A stretch of 64,000 nt of DNA, taken from Flavobacteriales bacterium UBA7878. Its GTDB lineage: Bacteria; Bacteroidota; Bacteroidia; Flavobacteriales; Schleiferiaceae. Positions 18,701 to 26,709 of this stretch are shown here, one piece after another. Each line of letters starts with the position of its first letter. Position 1 is the stretch's first letter. Below the pieces are notes generated by a model. It worked only from the letters and a program-made list of their open reading frames with translations, did not search any database and was not told the DNA's origin. Location of the stretch: positions 8,041 to 72,040 of the forward strand of contig DLRW01000010.1 of assembly GCA_002501205.1 (NCBI GenBank), read 5' to 3'. Made by a program: the position numbers and the translations under genes.

Positions 18701-19693
18701 CCTCACCAATCCATTCGGCAAAGCCCCCGCTCTAAACTCACTAAGTAAAGCACCGCTAGCACGGTCAATGCGACGCACTGAATGCGGTTGCACAAATTGG
18801 CGGGCATCGAAGAGGTATAGGGAAGAGGAAGCTGCGTGAAAGTCCAGGCCATAGAAGTTTTGACATTCCAGGCTGGTGATTATCTCACTTTGAAAGCTTC
18901 CATTATGGTGATGGGCTCGTAAATGTTCACCATCATAGCTGAAGAATTCAGCATGATTGGGATTAAGTACTAAGCTGCCACTTTCAATTAGCAATTGATC
19001 TACCAATATCCGATTGGAATCAGGATCAGTCCAACGCTCTAATCGGCCATCGGCGAAAGCCAAATACAGGGCCTTTTGGAATACAATTAGATCTTCTAAA
19101 TCTTGACTGAAACTAGCCAGGCTATAAAGGCTGTCGCCAGATGAATCATAAGCCTCCAACTTTCGTTTCTGGGCTAGGATCAATTTATCCTGCCAGTCTA
19201 AGATTTTAAAGGAGGGCTTCGCACTATTGAATTCACCCAGCAGATTTCCTTCAATATCATAGTGACTGATGCTATTTAAATACAGATCATTAAGCCATAA
19301 GCTATGCTGCCAGAAATAGAGATTCCGGGGAGCACCTTTAGCCTCTATGGATTTGATTTCTCGCCAGTCCTCATCACAAATCAAAAGCTTATTGGAGCCA
19401 TTGAGCACTAGGTAATAGCGATCCCCAATTTTATGGACTTCCTGTAAAACATCGCCCAGAGCTTTGTTATTAGCACTTTGAAAAAGCCCGTCCGCATAGC
19501 GCTCTTCTTCAGGATCATACTGACCTAAGCCCGCATTGCCCCACATGAAATTACCTTCGTTAACAATGACCACTGAAGTGGAATCTGGAATAACCACACT
19601 GCCATTTACCGCCTGTGGACCAAATTCTTTTTGGCAAGCAGTGGAGAGAAGGGCCAGAACAATAAAGAGGCTTAGCTTTTTTCCCATCGCCAT
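18692..19693 (-). CDS. BtuG-like beta-propeller lipoprotein (YncE/DUF5074 type)
   Basis: A 333-residue lipoprotein. The signal ends in a lipobox ('LLSTAC', Cys at residue 20). The start of the mature part has 'VVIVNEGNFMWGNAGLGQYD' and 'NNKALGDVLQEVHKIGDR', the hallmark of YncE/DUF5074 seven-bladed propellers. BtuG of Bacteroides is such a surface propeller that binds cobalamin and caps BtuB. Here it is last in a riboswitch-led operon and overlaps the BtuB-like gene by 22 bp, so a cobalamin-capturing lid is the best guess. Start could also be the ATG at 19687. The lipobox plus propeller are seen; the ligand is inferred from context. Confidence 0.78.
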   Translation of the reverse strand: MAMGKKLSLFIVLALLSTACQKEFGPQAVNGSVVIPDSTSVVIVNEGNFMWGNAGLGQYDPEEERYADGLFQSANNKALGDVLQEVHKIGDRYYLVLNGSNKLLICDEDWREIKSIEAKGAPRNLYFWQHSLWLNDLYLNSISHYDIEGNLLGEFNSAKPSFKILDWQDKLILAQKRKLEAYDSSGDSLYSLASFSQDLEDLIVFQKALYLAFADGRLERWTDPDSNRILVDQLLIESGSLVLNPNHAEFFSYDGEHLRAHHHNGSFQSEIITSLECQNFYGLDFHAASSSLYLFDARQFVQPHSVRRIDRASGALLSEFRAGALPNGLVREW

Positions 19694-21576
19694 TGTATTC
19701 CAAATCTATAATTCAGGCCGGGCTCTGGTCGCCAGGCGATCACTTGATAGTCGATATCTGCCAAATTATGCAGACTAAAGCTGAAACGAATTTGATGAGC
19801 GGAGCGAATCCATCGATAGCTCAATTGTAAATCTTGTAATGTGTAGCCCGGTAAATAATAGGAGTTGGCTTCATCTAAAAAGTAACGGTCGGTATAGTTA
19901 ACTTGATAGTTGAGGTCCCATCGCTTGTATTTTAATTGTAAACCCGCATTTAAGCTATGGGATGGATTATAAGCCAGGTATTTACCATTAAGCTCCGGTT
20001 CTTGCTCATTCTCTAGATTTTGACTTTGCAAATACTGATAGCCGAGCTTAAAGCTAGTATGCCAATCTTGCCAACTTTTATTGAGATTTAGACTTCCTTC
20101 GAAACCATAATTCCGTACTGTTTTTAGATTTTGAGGTTGCCAAATTCCTCCATTGGGCGTCCATTGAATCCAGTTGTCGACATAGATCCAATAGATATCT
20201 CCCTGCCACTGGATTTGCCAATCGGCGATGGAATCACGACCTTCTAATCCCCATTCGGCGGTATAGCTTTTCTCTGCCTTTAAATCAGGGTTGCCAGCTT
20301 GCACCCAGTACAGATCGTTTAAGCTGGGCATGCGGTAATTGCGTCCAAAGCTCAGGTAACTGTTTAAGGCCTGTTTCCACTGATAAGCGGTACTAATGCT
20401 ACCTGTGAGCGGTGCTAATTGATCATCATAATGCTCGGCTCTCAATTGTAGGGAACTCCACCATAATTCATTCCATAGGTATTTAGCCCGGCCATAAAGG
20501 GCGCTGGAGAAACGATTTTTGATACCCTCATAAGAATCGGATTGGGCCTCATCGTAGCGACTTTGCAGGGCAGTTTCCCACTTTAGTTTTTGATTGGCCA
20601 AAGGTTTAAATCGCACTTGAGCTTGAAGTGATTGGTAATCATTGCGATCGGGCCTTTCGGCGGAAGCCAACTGAAAGCGATTACTGGAACGCACCCAGCC
20701 GATTTGCGCATAGAGATGATCATTATTGGCATAATTCCGCTGAAAATCCCCACTGAGGTAGAAATTGTCATCCGCCATCCGATCGAAGAGCGCACCATTG
20801 TTAAGGGAGTTCGGGGGGATCTGACGATAGGTCTGATTGTACCAGGCTTTTAAACTAATTAGATTGCGTAATTCGGGTCGCCAAAATAGGTTTTGCTTAA
20901 GGTGTAACTGTTTGAAATCAGCATTCTGCCATTGATGGCTACGTGAAGATTCTCCGGGATTTCGGTATTGGAAATCATTCTTCAGGCTGCCAAAGGAAAT
21001 AGCGCTTTGAGCTTTTAGATTTTGCGGTCCGTATTCGCTGGAATAATCATATTGCTGCCGGCCAAAGCTACCCCCGGAAAGTCGTAAGTTTTGCTGAAAG
21101 CTTTTTCTGTAATCAGGATAGGAGTTGATAAGTAAACCCGCTCCCAAATTTCCCGCTCCATAAGAATGGGCACCCGTACCATAGCTAAGTTCCAAATTAT
21201 CACCTCCATGACTTTGAATTAAGCTCAAATCCATCAAACCCAAATTGGGTGGACTGATATCCAGGCCATTCCAATATACTTTGGAGTGATTGGCGCCGGT
21301 ACCCCGAATACTTAAGGTGGCCACCCCATTGGCTCCATAAGACTTAATAAAGAGGTTCGTCTGCTCTTTAAGGGCTTCAGCGAGATTGAAAGCCTGGAAC
21401 TTCTTGAGGCTGTCGCTTCCCAGTTGAACTAAGCGATGTCCCTCTTCGGGAGCAATTCGCAAGAAATGGCTGACCACTGTAACCTCGGTGATCATAAATC
21501 TGGTGGCATTCGAATCCTGAGCCTGCAAAGCACCGAGGCTGATGAATAAAGCTAGAAGACAGGCTTTGATTCTCAT
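19672..21576 (-). CDS. btuB: BtuB-like TonB-dependent receptor
   Basis: A 634-residue outer-membrane receptor with a signal peptide (to 'ALQAQ'), a probable TonB box 'ITEVTVVS', a plug with 'NGVATLSIRGTGANHSKVYW' and 'GAGNLGAGLLINSYP', and a beta-barrel whose last strands end in 'NYRFGIQWRWEKS'. Length suits the vitamin-B12 class of TonB receptors. The cobalamin riboswitch at the head of this operon and the BtuG-like gene overlapping its 3' end make B12 or a related corrinoid the likely substrate. It overlaps the upstream gene by 4 bases (ATGA). The symbol is by context and class, not direct homology proof. Confidence 0.82.
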   Translation of the reverse strand: MRIKACLLALFISLGALQAQDSNATRFMITEVTVVSHFLRIAPEEGHRLVQLGSDSLKKFQAFNLAEALKEQTNLFIKSYGANGVATLSIRGTGANHSKVYWNGLDISPPNLGLMDLSLIQSHGGDNLELSYGTGAHSYGAGNLGAGLLINSYPDYRKSFQQNLRLSGGSFGRQQYDYSSEYGPQNLKAQSAISFGSLKNDFQYRNPGESSRSHQWQNADFKQLHLKQNLFWRPELRNLISLKAWYNQTYRQIPPNSLNNGALFDRMADDNFYLSGDFQRNYANNDHLYAQIGWVRSSNRFQLASAERPDRNDYQSLQAQVRFKPLANQKLKWETALQSRYDEAQSDSYEGIKNRFSSALYGRAKYLWNELWWSSLQLRAEHYDDQLAPLTGSISTAYQWKQALNSYLSFGRNYRMPSLNDLYWVQAGNPDLKAEKSYTAEWGLEGRDSIADWQIQWQGDIYWIYVDNWIQWTPNGGIWQPQNLKTVRNYGFEGSLNLNKSWQDWHTSFKLGYQYLQSQNLENEQEPELNGKYLAYNPSHSLNAGLQLKYKRWDLNYQVNYTDRYFLDEANSYYLPGYTLQDLQLSYRWIRSAHQIRFSFSLHNLADIDYQVIAWRPEPGLNYRFGIQWRWEKS

Positions 21577-22520
21577 TTTTGAATTTGAATGCGGAAGCTT
21601 TGCGCTTGATGCGAACTCAATTGAGCTTCTAAGATATAGAGTCCATTGGGGAATTCATCCAAACTGATTTGCTCGCCTTTTACTTCCTTAAGAAATTGCC
21701 CTTGAAGGTTAAACAATTTCAAGCTTAAGGCTGATGGGACTGCAATTTTGTTTTGGGCCGGATTGGGATAAGGGACAAACTGCGCAAGTTTTTGATTTTC
21801 TAAAGCTAAGCTGCTGGGATAAAGCAAAGCCAGGGCATCAAGATCGAATCCGCCCGAAGCGAAGTCGGTGGGGTAAGGATCATTAATAATGCGACCCTGT
21901 GCATCTCGGCTAGCCCAATTACCTTGAATGCTGCCAATCACATCTACAATCCGGATATAGCGGATACTATCCTGCAGGTTGATTTCGACTAAATCGAAAG
22001 GCACCCCAAAGTCTGCTCGGTATTTCCCCGCCAAATTATGCACCTTAGTCGGGTCACTGGCTCCAAAGGCCCCGGTTTGTAGGCTGGTATCCAAAAGGCT
22101 TTGAGCTGGAAAGCGTTCAAAATTCTGTCCGTCGGAACTCACTTCTACAAAGGCAAATTCCAGGAAGACATCGCTAAAGCTATTTTCGAAAATGGCGAAT
22201 TCTGAACCCGGTCCGTCTACAATGCCTGGGCTGATGTAATAGGTCGCTATTCCACTATCTCCCAGGCTAATTACCTGTCCATTGGCATAGCCGAGGGCAT
22301 CTGCACTATCACCATGACTTACGAGGCCCAGGCTTTTATTGGCAATGTCGAGATAACCCCTTTGGATTTGCACTGCTTGTGCCCATGAGGCAATCATACT
22401 ACTGTCTTTATGAATAGCAGTAGATCCGGGCTGACCGGCAGCTGGGGCATAGGGCCCTGGCGACTGCGCTTGCAATCCCAGGGCTATGCTAAAGATTATA
22501 TAGAATGCGAGGTTGCGCAT
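21573..22520 (-). CDS. B12-operon surface protein with T9SS sorting domain
   Basis: A 315-residue exported protein starting at the ATG 22520-22518, where TAATG fuses the previous stop to this start; an earlier in-frame ATG at 22583 would lack a signal peptide. The signal peptide is 'MRNLAFYIIFSIALGLQAQ'. The body contains 'GPGSEFAIFENSFSDVFLEF' and 'AFVEVSSDGQNFERFP', typical of a beta-rich cell-surface family seen in bacteria with riboswitch-linked B12 genes. The tail from 'FVPYPNPAQNKIAVP' is a T9SS sorting domain. It probably sits on the cell surface near the BtuB-like receptor, binding or concentrating cobalamin or its carriers. Ligand binding is inferred from the operon. Confidence 0.75.
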   Translation of the reverse strand: MRNLAFYIIFSIALGLQAQSPGPYAPAAGQPGSTAIHKDSSMIASWAQAVQIQRGYLDIANKSLGLVSHGDSADALGYANGQVISLGDSGIATYYISPGIVDGPGSEFAIFENSFSDVFLEFAFVEVSSDGQNFERFPAQSLLDTSLQTGAFGASDPTKVHNLAGKYRADFGVPFDLVEINLQDSIRYIRIVDVIGSIQGNWASRDAQGRIINDPYPTDFASGGFDLDALALLYPSSLALENQKLAQFVPYPNPAQNKIAVPSALSLKLFNLQGQFLKEVKGEQISLDEFPNGLYILEAQLSSHQAQSFRIQIQK

Positions 22521-23620
22521 TAATGGATAATCAGCCTTTGGCTTTTTCCATTTAATTGTACAAAGTAAAGACCAGCAGCCCAATCGCTTAAATCAAGTTG
22601 CGCTTGCCCATCAAATAACTGACTTAATAATAAAGCTCCTTGTTGATTGTAAACTTGCAATTGGCCATTCTGCTCACTGCTGATGTTCAAATAATCTTGG
22701 GCAGGATTAGGGTAGATAGCGAATGGCAGCAGCTCTGTTTCATCTAAACCAATACCCAAATCTGAAGTAGGAACGCGTGGACGTAGGGCAGGGGCGAAAT
22801 CAGTATAAGAACAACCGAATAGCTCACCCGCTTTTACATAGCTGCCAATACCCGCATTCATATACCAGTTTCCAACATTGGTAGCGCTCCAGGTGCTCCA
22901 ATAATTTGGCTGGCCACCTATTCCTGACCAGTTTTGATAGCTGATATCATTTAGGAAGGAGCCGGCATTCACGCTTAAAGCGGCAACAGCCTGATCCAGA
23001 TCTTGAAGGATTTGCGAGGCTTGTACCGAATCGTTGAAGAGGTATCCGAATACCACTTGCCCTGAATCAGCTAATTGAAAGTCGATGAATAAGGCCATGC
23101 TATCGCTACCACTGCCAATCCATTGATCAACCTGAGAAAAATCGAAACTCTCCGGATTAAAAGCCGCTATGGGTACTCCTGGTACAGCTGCCGGACTAAA
23201 GTCAGTATAGCTCAGGGCAAACCATTCACCATCCACCAAAGGAGTAGCCAAACCTGAATTCATAACTAGGCTGGCGGTATCGCTACCACTCCAGGTGCTC
23301 CAATAATCAGGTTGACCGCCAATACCAGAATGTTGACCATAAATCACATCATTTAGAAAACCACCGGCAGCGGCAATGCTCAAGTTCGCATCCGCTACAG
23401 CTACGGCATTAAGTAGATCCTCTCCTGTTTCGTTACCTGAATAGGCATAGCCCCAGGCGTAGGAGGAGTCGGTGGTTCCATCATTAAAGTCGATTACCAA
23501 TAAGGTAGAATCGGTTCCGGAACCAATCCAGAATTGTACTTCTGAAAAAGAAAATTGGGCTGAAAGGGGCTGGACCATGAGGTTTAAGATCAGCAGCCCG
23601 AGGAATAGTTTTTTGCTCAT
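22520..23620 (-). CDS. B12-operon T9SS protein with two tandem homologous domains
   Basis: First gene after the cobalamin riboswitch; 366 residues from the ATG at 23620 (signal 'MSKKLFLGLLILNLMVQPLS'), with an alternative ATG at 23629. The mature protein has two copies of one domain, about residues 25-155 and 163-290. Each has 'F..V..WIGSG.DS..L.IDF', a 'G..F.....A' linker, 'SGIGGQP.YWSTWS', and 'SYTDF.PA..P'. The T9SS sorting domain begins 'FAIYPNPAQDYLNI'. The two-domain form suggests bivalent ligand binding. I cannot name the family; I expect a corrinoid-binding or carrier-binding role because of the riboswitch. It ends in TAATG with the next gene. Confidence 0.78.
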   Translation of the reverse strand: MSKKLFLGLLILNLMVQPLSAQFSFSEVQFWIGSGTDSTLLVIDFNDGTTDSSYAWGYAYSGNETGEDLLNAVAVADANLSIAAAGGFLNDVIYGQHSGIGGQPDYWSTWSGSDTASLVMNSGLATPLVDGEWFALSYTDFSPAAVPGVPIAAFNPESFDFSQVDQWIGSGSDSMALFIDFQLADSGQVVFGYLFNDSVQASQILQDLDQAVAALSVNAGSFLNDISYQNWSGIGGQPNYWSTWSATNVGNWYMNAGIGSYVKAGELFGCSYTDFAPALRPRVPTSDLGIGLDETELLPFAIYPNPAQDYLNISSEQNGQLQVYNQQGALLLSQLFDGQAQLDLSDWAAGLYFVQLNGKSQRLIIH

Positions 23621-23737
23621 GAAAATCATGAATTAAAGGGTGAACAAAAAACTTCCAGGGAAAAGTAAAGCGAGTCGCTACCATTTTTCAATGGGCATCC
23701 AAGCCTTATTGCCTTTATCCTGAAAGCAAATAAGTAT

Positions 23738-23895
23738 GTGCTGATGGCAGGTCTTCTGACTTATCTCCTTTTTAACGCCTTCCCGCTAAGGCAGTGGCTA
23801 ATGCTAAAAAGTATTGAGAATTACAGCTTCAGGAAAAGTCCCGGATTTACACCGAATTCCCTTTTAACTCCAATGGTAGAACCATTACAGACCAA
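23738..23895 (-). promoter_or_regulatory. Cobalamin (AdoCbl-type) riboswitch
   Basis: On the minus strand, in order, are 'AAAAGGGAATTCGGTG' followed by 'TAAATCCGGGACT', an 'AGCCACTG' element, 'GCGGGAAGGC', and the B12 box 'AAGTCAGAAGACCTGCC' near the 3' side. These are the conserved parts of the cobalamin riboswitch in the right order and spacing. It lies about 120 bases upstream of the first gene of the btuB-like operon, which is probably shut down when corrinoid is plentiful. The expression platform (terminator or ribosome-site sequestration) lies in the remaining leader and is not obvious. Confidence 0.9.
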
Positions 23896-23903
23896 AAGCG
23901 CCG

Positions 23904-23911
23904 CAAAAGTA
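23904..23911 (-). promoter_or_regulatory. -7 promoter element (TAnnTTTG) for the riboswitch operon
   Basis: TACTTTTG on the minus strand matches the Bacteroidota -7 consensus and lies just upstream of the riboswitch, so transcription would begin at about 23898 and include the whole aptamer. No convincing TTG at -33 is visible. It lies in the gap right after the umuD-like stop. Confidence 0.45.
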
Positions 23912-23917
23912 GGTGAT

Positions 23918-24343
23918 TTATTTAAGTTTCTTGATGAGTCCCGTAACTACTCCCCAAATCCGGAAATCCATAAAAGTGGTGATGCGCAAAGGCTCGAAGG
24001 CCGGATTTTCGGGCTGAAGGTAATAGGCCTCTGATTTCTTAATCAGGCGCTTAACCGTATAATCGCCATTGATCACGGCCAGGATAATTTGCCCCTCTTT
24101 AGCTTCCAATTCCTTATCAACAATTAAGAGATCGCCATCATCAATGCCGGCCCCCACCATAGATTGACCACTTACCCGAACGCAAAAAGTAGCTTTAGGA
24201 TTAGCTATTAATTCGTGGGATAGGTTGATCGTATCCGGAAAATACTCGGATACATAGGATGGATCACCAGCGGCAACACCCACATCAAAGAAGGGGATTT
24301 CGATTCCGTTTTCGGTATTGAGTGCGTAGATGCTCAGAGACAT
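23918..24343 (-). CDS. umuD: UmuD-like S24 peptidase (SOS/LexA-type self-cleaving protein)
   Basis: A 141-residue protein of the LexA/UmuD S24 family. The self-cleavage Ala-Gly is in 'GVAAGDPS', the nucleophilic Ser in 'VSGQSMVGAGI' and the general-base Lys in 'YTVKRLIKKS'. Length fits UmuD rather than LexA (no helix-turn-helix domain). UmuD processed after RecA activation joins UmuC to form a mutagenic DNA polymerase. Unusually no umuC follows; downstream is the B12 riboswitch. It may pair with a distant umuC. The upstream region was not checked in detail for a LexA box. Confidence 0.82.
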   Translation of the reverse strand: MSLSIYALNTENGIEIPFFDVGVAAGDPSYVSEYFPDTINLSHELIANPKATFCVRVSGQSMVGAGIDDGDLLIVDKELEAKEGQIILAVINGDYTVKRLIKKSEAYYLQPENPAFEPLRITTFMDFRIWGVVTGLIKKLK

Positions 24344-24444
24344 AGCTAAAGCTTAAGCTGTTAAGGTACTGGAAATGGAAACAGGGAAATTTAAGGCTTG
24401 GAGACTTTATTAACTATCCAATGTTGGAATAAGGACAATAGCTT

Positions 24445-24567
24445 TGGATCGAATTGCAAATTCGATCCAGGATTCTGTAACTGGATTGAATTTGCAATTG
24501 TAACTGGATCGAATTTGCAATTCGATCCAGACTAAAACTCTAGTAGGTCGGATTTGTAATTCGATCC
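24445..24567. repeat. Cluster of related ATCGAATT palindromes (four copies)
   Basis: Near-identical palindromic units occur at 24445-24469, 24481-24500 (partial), 24504-24530 and 24546-24567. All centre on a TTGCAA/TTTGCAA core flanked by GGATCGAAT and ATTCGATCC. Copy 3 is nearly perfect over 27 bp ('ctggatcgaa'..'ttcgatccag'). Copy 4 lies inside the last codons of the TPR gene. They resemble REP-like palindromes, which tend to sit at gene ends and can act as RNA hairpins or recombination points. No transposase is nearby. Confidence 0.7.
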
Positions 24568-25188
24568 TAAGTCTTCCTCATATATCTGCTCCAAAACCTC
24601 CACATAAGGTCTTTGATGGTAAAAGCCCTCTGCAAAAGCCTTTCGGGCAGCTTCCATTTCTTTTAGCGCTTCTGATTTTTGATTTTTTTCCATTAGCAGT
24701 CGGGCCTTGTGATAATGGCCATCGGCCAGTTGGGGATAGAGCTCCAAAACCCGATTGAGTTCGGCCAAAGCCTGATCCTTTTGATCGAGTTTTTCCCAGG
24801 CTAGTGCCCGATAGAGGTGGGCATACACATCCACCCAATCCGGACCGGGATCGGCGCTAATGCGATTGATATAGCGACTTAGAAAATCCTGAGCCTTTTG
24901 GTAATCTTTTAAACCATAGTAGGCGATGCCTCGCATATAGTCATGATCCTGTGCTTGCGAATTGCCTACCATACCAATGATGGAGTCCTGAAGATTAAAG
25001 TCGGCAATCGCTCTTTCGTAGTCCCGATAAAAATAGAGGTAGAGATAGCCTCTAAAGCCAGCCCAGGGGTCGGGTTTTAAATCTACTGCCTTGCCATAAA
25101 AGTACTGCATTTCATCTGCGATTCCTCTTTTCACTCGAGGGGTACCCATTTCGCGCCAGATGTCACCATTATTGGGGTCTAGTTCCAA
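24532..25188 (-). CDS. Tetratricopeptide-repeat protein, 5' end uncertain
   Basis: The TTG at 25188 is the first in-frame start, giving 218 residues, but coding-like sequence in the same frame extends upstream to about 25350 ('SSPLFHQWYQREFSEEEKPL', 'AEHLLKGSGYHYQGSP') without any ATG, GTG or TTG. The protein therefore probably begins further upstream or has been joined to the preceding lipoprotein by a frameshift. TPR-like helices appear as 'LDPNNGDIWREMG', 'GIAYYGLKDYQKAQDF' and 'LAWEKLDQKDQALAELNRVL'. TPR proteins scaffold other proteins; no partner is evident. Its last eleven codons are formed from a palindromic repeat (24546-24567). Confidence 0.65.
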   Translation of the reverse strand: MELDPNNGDIWREMGTPRVKRGIADEMQYFYGKAVDLKPDPWAGFRGYLYLYFYRDYERAIADFNLQDSIIGMVGNSQAQDHDYMRGIAYYGLKDYQKAQDFLSRYINRISADPGPDWVDVYAHLYRALAWEKLDQKDQALAELNRVLELYPQLADGHYHKARLLMEKNQKSEALKEMEAARKAFAEGFYHQRPYVEVLEQIYEEDLGSNYKSDLLEF

Positions 25189-25328
25189 AGCCTCTAAAAG
25201 GTGAAAATCCGAAGCGGGGGAACCCTGATAGTGATAGCCTGAACCTTTTAGAAGATGTTCGGCATAAAGGGGTTTTTCTTCCTCACTAAACTCGCGCTGA
25301 TACCATTGATGAAATAAGGGGGAGGAGT

Positions 25329-26432
25329 TTAAGGGAGGTAGTCCACAATTTCACCATGGCTAATTTTTAAGGTTAGATAGGCATAAGCATCGCGTTTTTC
25401 ATTCCGAATTAGGGTTGGACTCCATGAGCCAGGCCCGGCAAGAATTTCAAAAAGGGCTTGAACCAATTTTGGATCTGCTTCAATTTTTTGATAATCGAAA
25501 TTATAGGCTTCTGCTATAAAGGTTCCAGCGGCACCTTCGCAAGAAATGACAAATCGAAAGGTGAGCATTCCTTCGAAATTTTTAAGCAAGCTCGGGTCTA
25601 ATCGCTCTTCGATACGGGCTCTTAAAGCTGGCTTTCCAGCGGTAAAATGCGCATCTGGATCTCCATTGTAATAATCAACGATATCCGATTCTGATCCACA
25701 TAGTTTAAAGCCTTCCTGGCTGCCGAGGCTTTTTTGCGGATCAATCCATGCTACTCTTTTTTTACCATGATTGGCCCGTTTTTGAAACTCGGCAATTGGC
25801 ATTTGCTCAATCAATTCAGAAAAGAATTCTCCATCTTCACTTTGTTCCCATTTCGACCATAGTCCCAGGCCTTTAACATAAACCTCCCAGGCTTGCCAGC
25901 TCTGTAGCGTGCTATCTTGCTCGAGGTTTCGATAAGAACGATGGTAGAGGAATTTGTTTCCAGGTCGACCCTCAACTAAGGTATCCAGCATTTCATATTG
26001 ATGGCTGATGTATTGATGTTCTTGCTCCTGATACTGATAGTTTTCACGGTAAAAACCGCCTGCATTTTTCTCCCAATATTTCACCAAGCCAGTTTCTATA
26101 TCTACCCGCACGGTATCATTTCTCTGCATGTACCAGGCGGAGTCTACAAATAGCCGAGTACCTTGATAATGATAGTATTGCCAGCCCTTCAAATCAAAGG
26201 CGGCATCGTAATTACTGATTTTAATTACATGATTGTCTAAAAGCTGATAGCCCGTATAGAGAATACGGGTTCTTTGCTCCAAATTAGGATCATCGGGGAT
26301 ATAGTGATGGTAATACTTGTTTACAAATCCCTCTTTGAAAATTTTCTTAGGGGGGAAGTTCTCTAAAAGGGGCTGTGGTTGAAAATCGCAGGCCCAAAAG
26401 AACAAGGGTAAAAGGAATAGGGTTTTTCGCAT
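25329..26432 (-). CDS. Hypothetical lipoprotein, 367 aa
   Basis: An exported lipoprotein with lipobox 'LFFWACDFQ' (Cys at about residue 15). It has no recognised domain. The middle is rich in aromatic and charged residues ('YQLLDNHVIKISNYDAAF', 'KYWEKNAGGFYRENY'). The C-terminal third ('LTFRFVISCEGAAGTFIAEA') resembles the C-terminal domain of TonB-like/energy-transducer relatives found in Bacteroidota lipoproteins, a weak resemblance. It is followed at once by a TPR frame that lacks its own start, so the two may form one transcriptional or even translational unit. Confidence 0.7.
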   Translation of the reverse strand: MRKTLFLLPLFFWACDFQPQPLLENFPPKKIFKEGFVNKYYHHYIPDDPNLEQRTRILYTGYQLLDNHVIKISNYDAAFDLKGWQYYHYQGTRLFVDSAWYMQRNDTVRVDIETGLVKYWEKNAGGFYRENYQYQEQEHQYISHQYEMLDTLVEGRPGNKFLYHRSYRNLEQDSTLQSWQAWEVYVKGLGLWSKWEQSEDGEFFSELIEQMPIAEFQKRANHGKKRVAWIDPQKSLGSQEGFKLCGSESDIVDYYNGDPDAHFTAGKPALRARIEERLDPSLLKNFEGMLTFRFVISCEGAAGTFIAEAYNFDYQKIEADPKLVQALFEILAGPGSWSPTLIRNEKRDAYAYLTLKISHGEIVDYLP

Positions 26433-26709
26433 GCTTCGGCTTCTCTTGGCCTAAACTAAGAGTTTTCGAATGGAAGGAATGATGATTTAAACTTGAAGAA
26501 CTGTTAAAATTAATTTGTGATAAGCTATTCGTTTTTATGGATTCAAGACAGTGAGCGACCGAGCTATGAAATTAGTATTCAGCAGATTTTAAACATTGAA
26601 CCCTATTTGGGATTTGTAATTTTCACTCGGCTCAGTATCTAAATGAAAGGAATGTCGCATAATTAGGTTGGGCCGCGGTTAGTGGATTAATTTTTTGATA
26701 TGCAGTGAT

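Noticed and set aside
20632..20853. Plus-strand frame opposite the BtuB-like gene
   Set aside because: Low-complexity Ile/Gly/Pro-rich shadow.
23738..24034. Plus-strand frame of 98 codons over the riboswitch
   Set aside because: It is the complement of the cobalamin aptamer and the umuD end, so it is not a gene.
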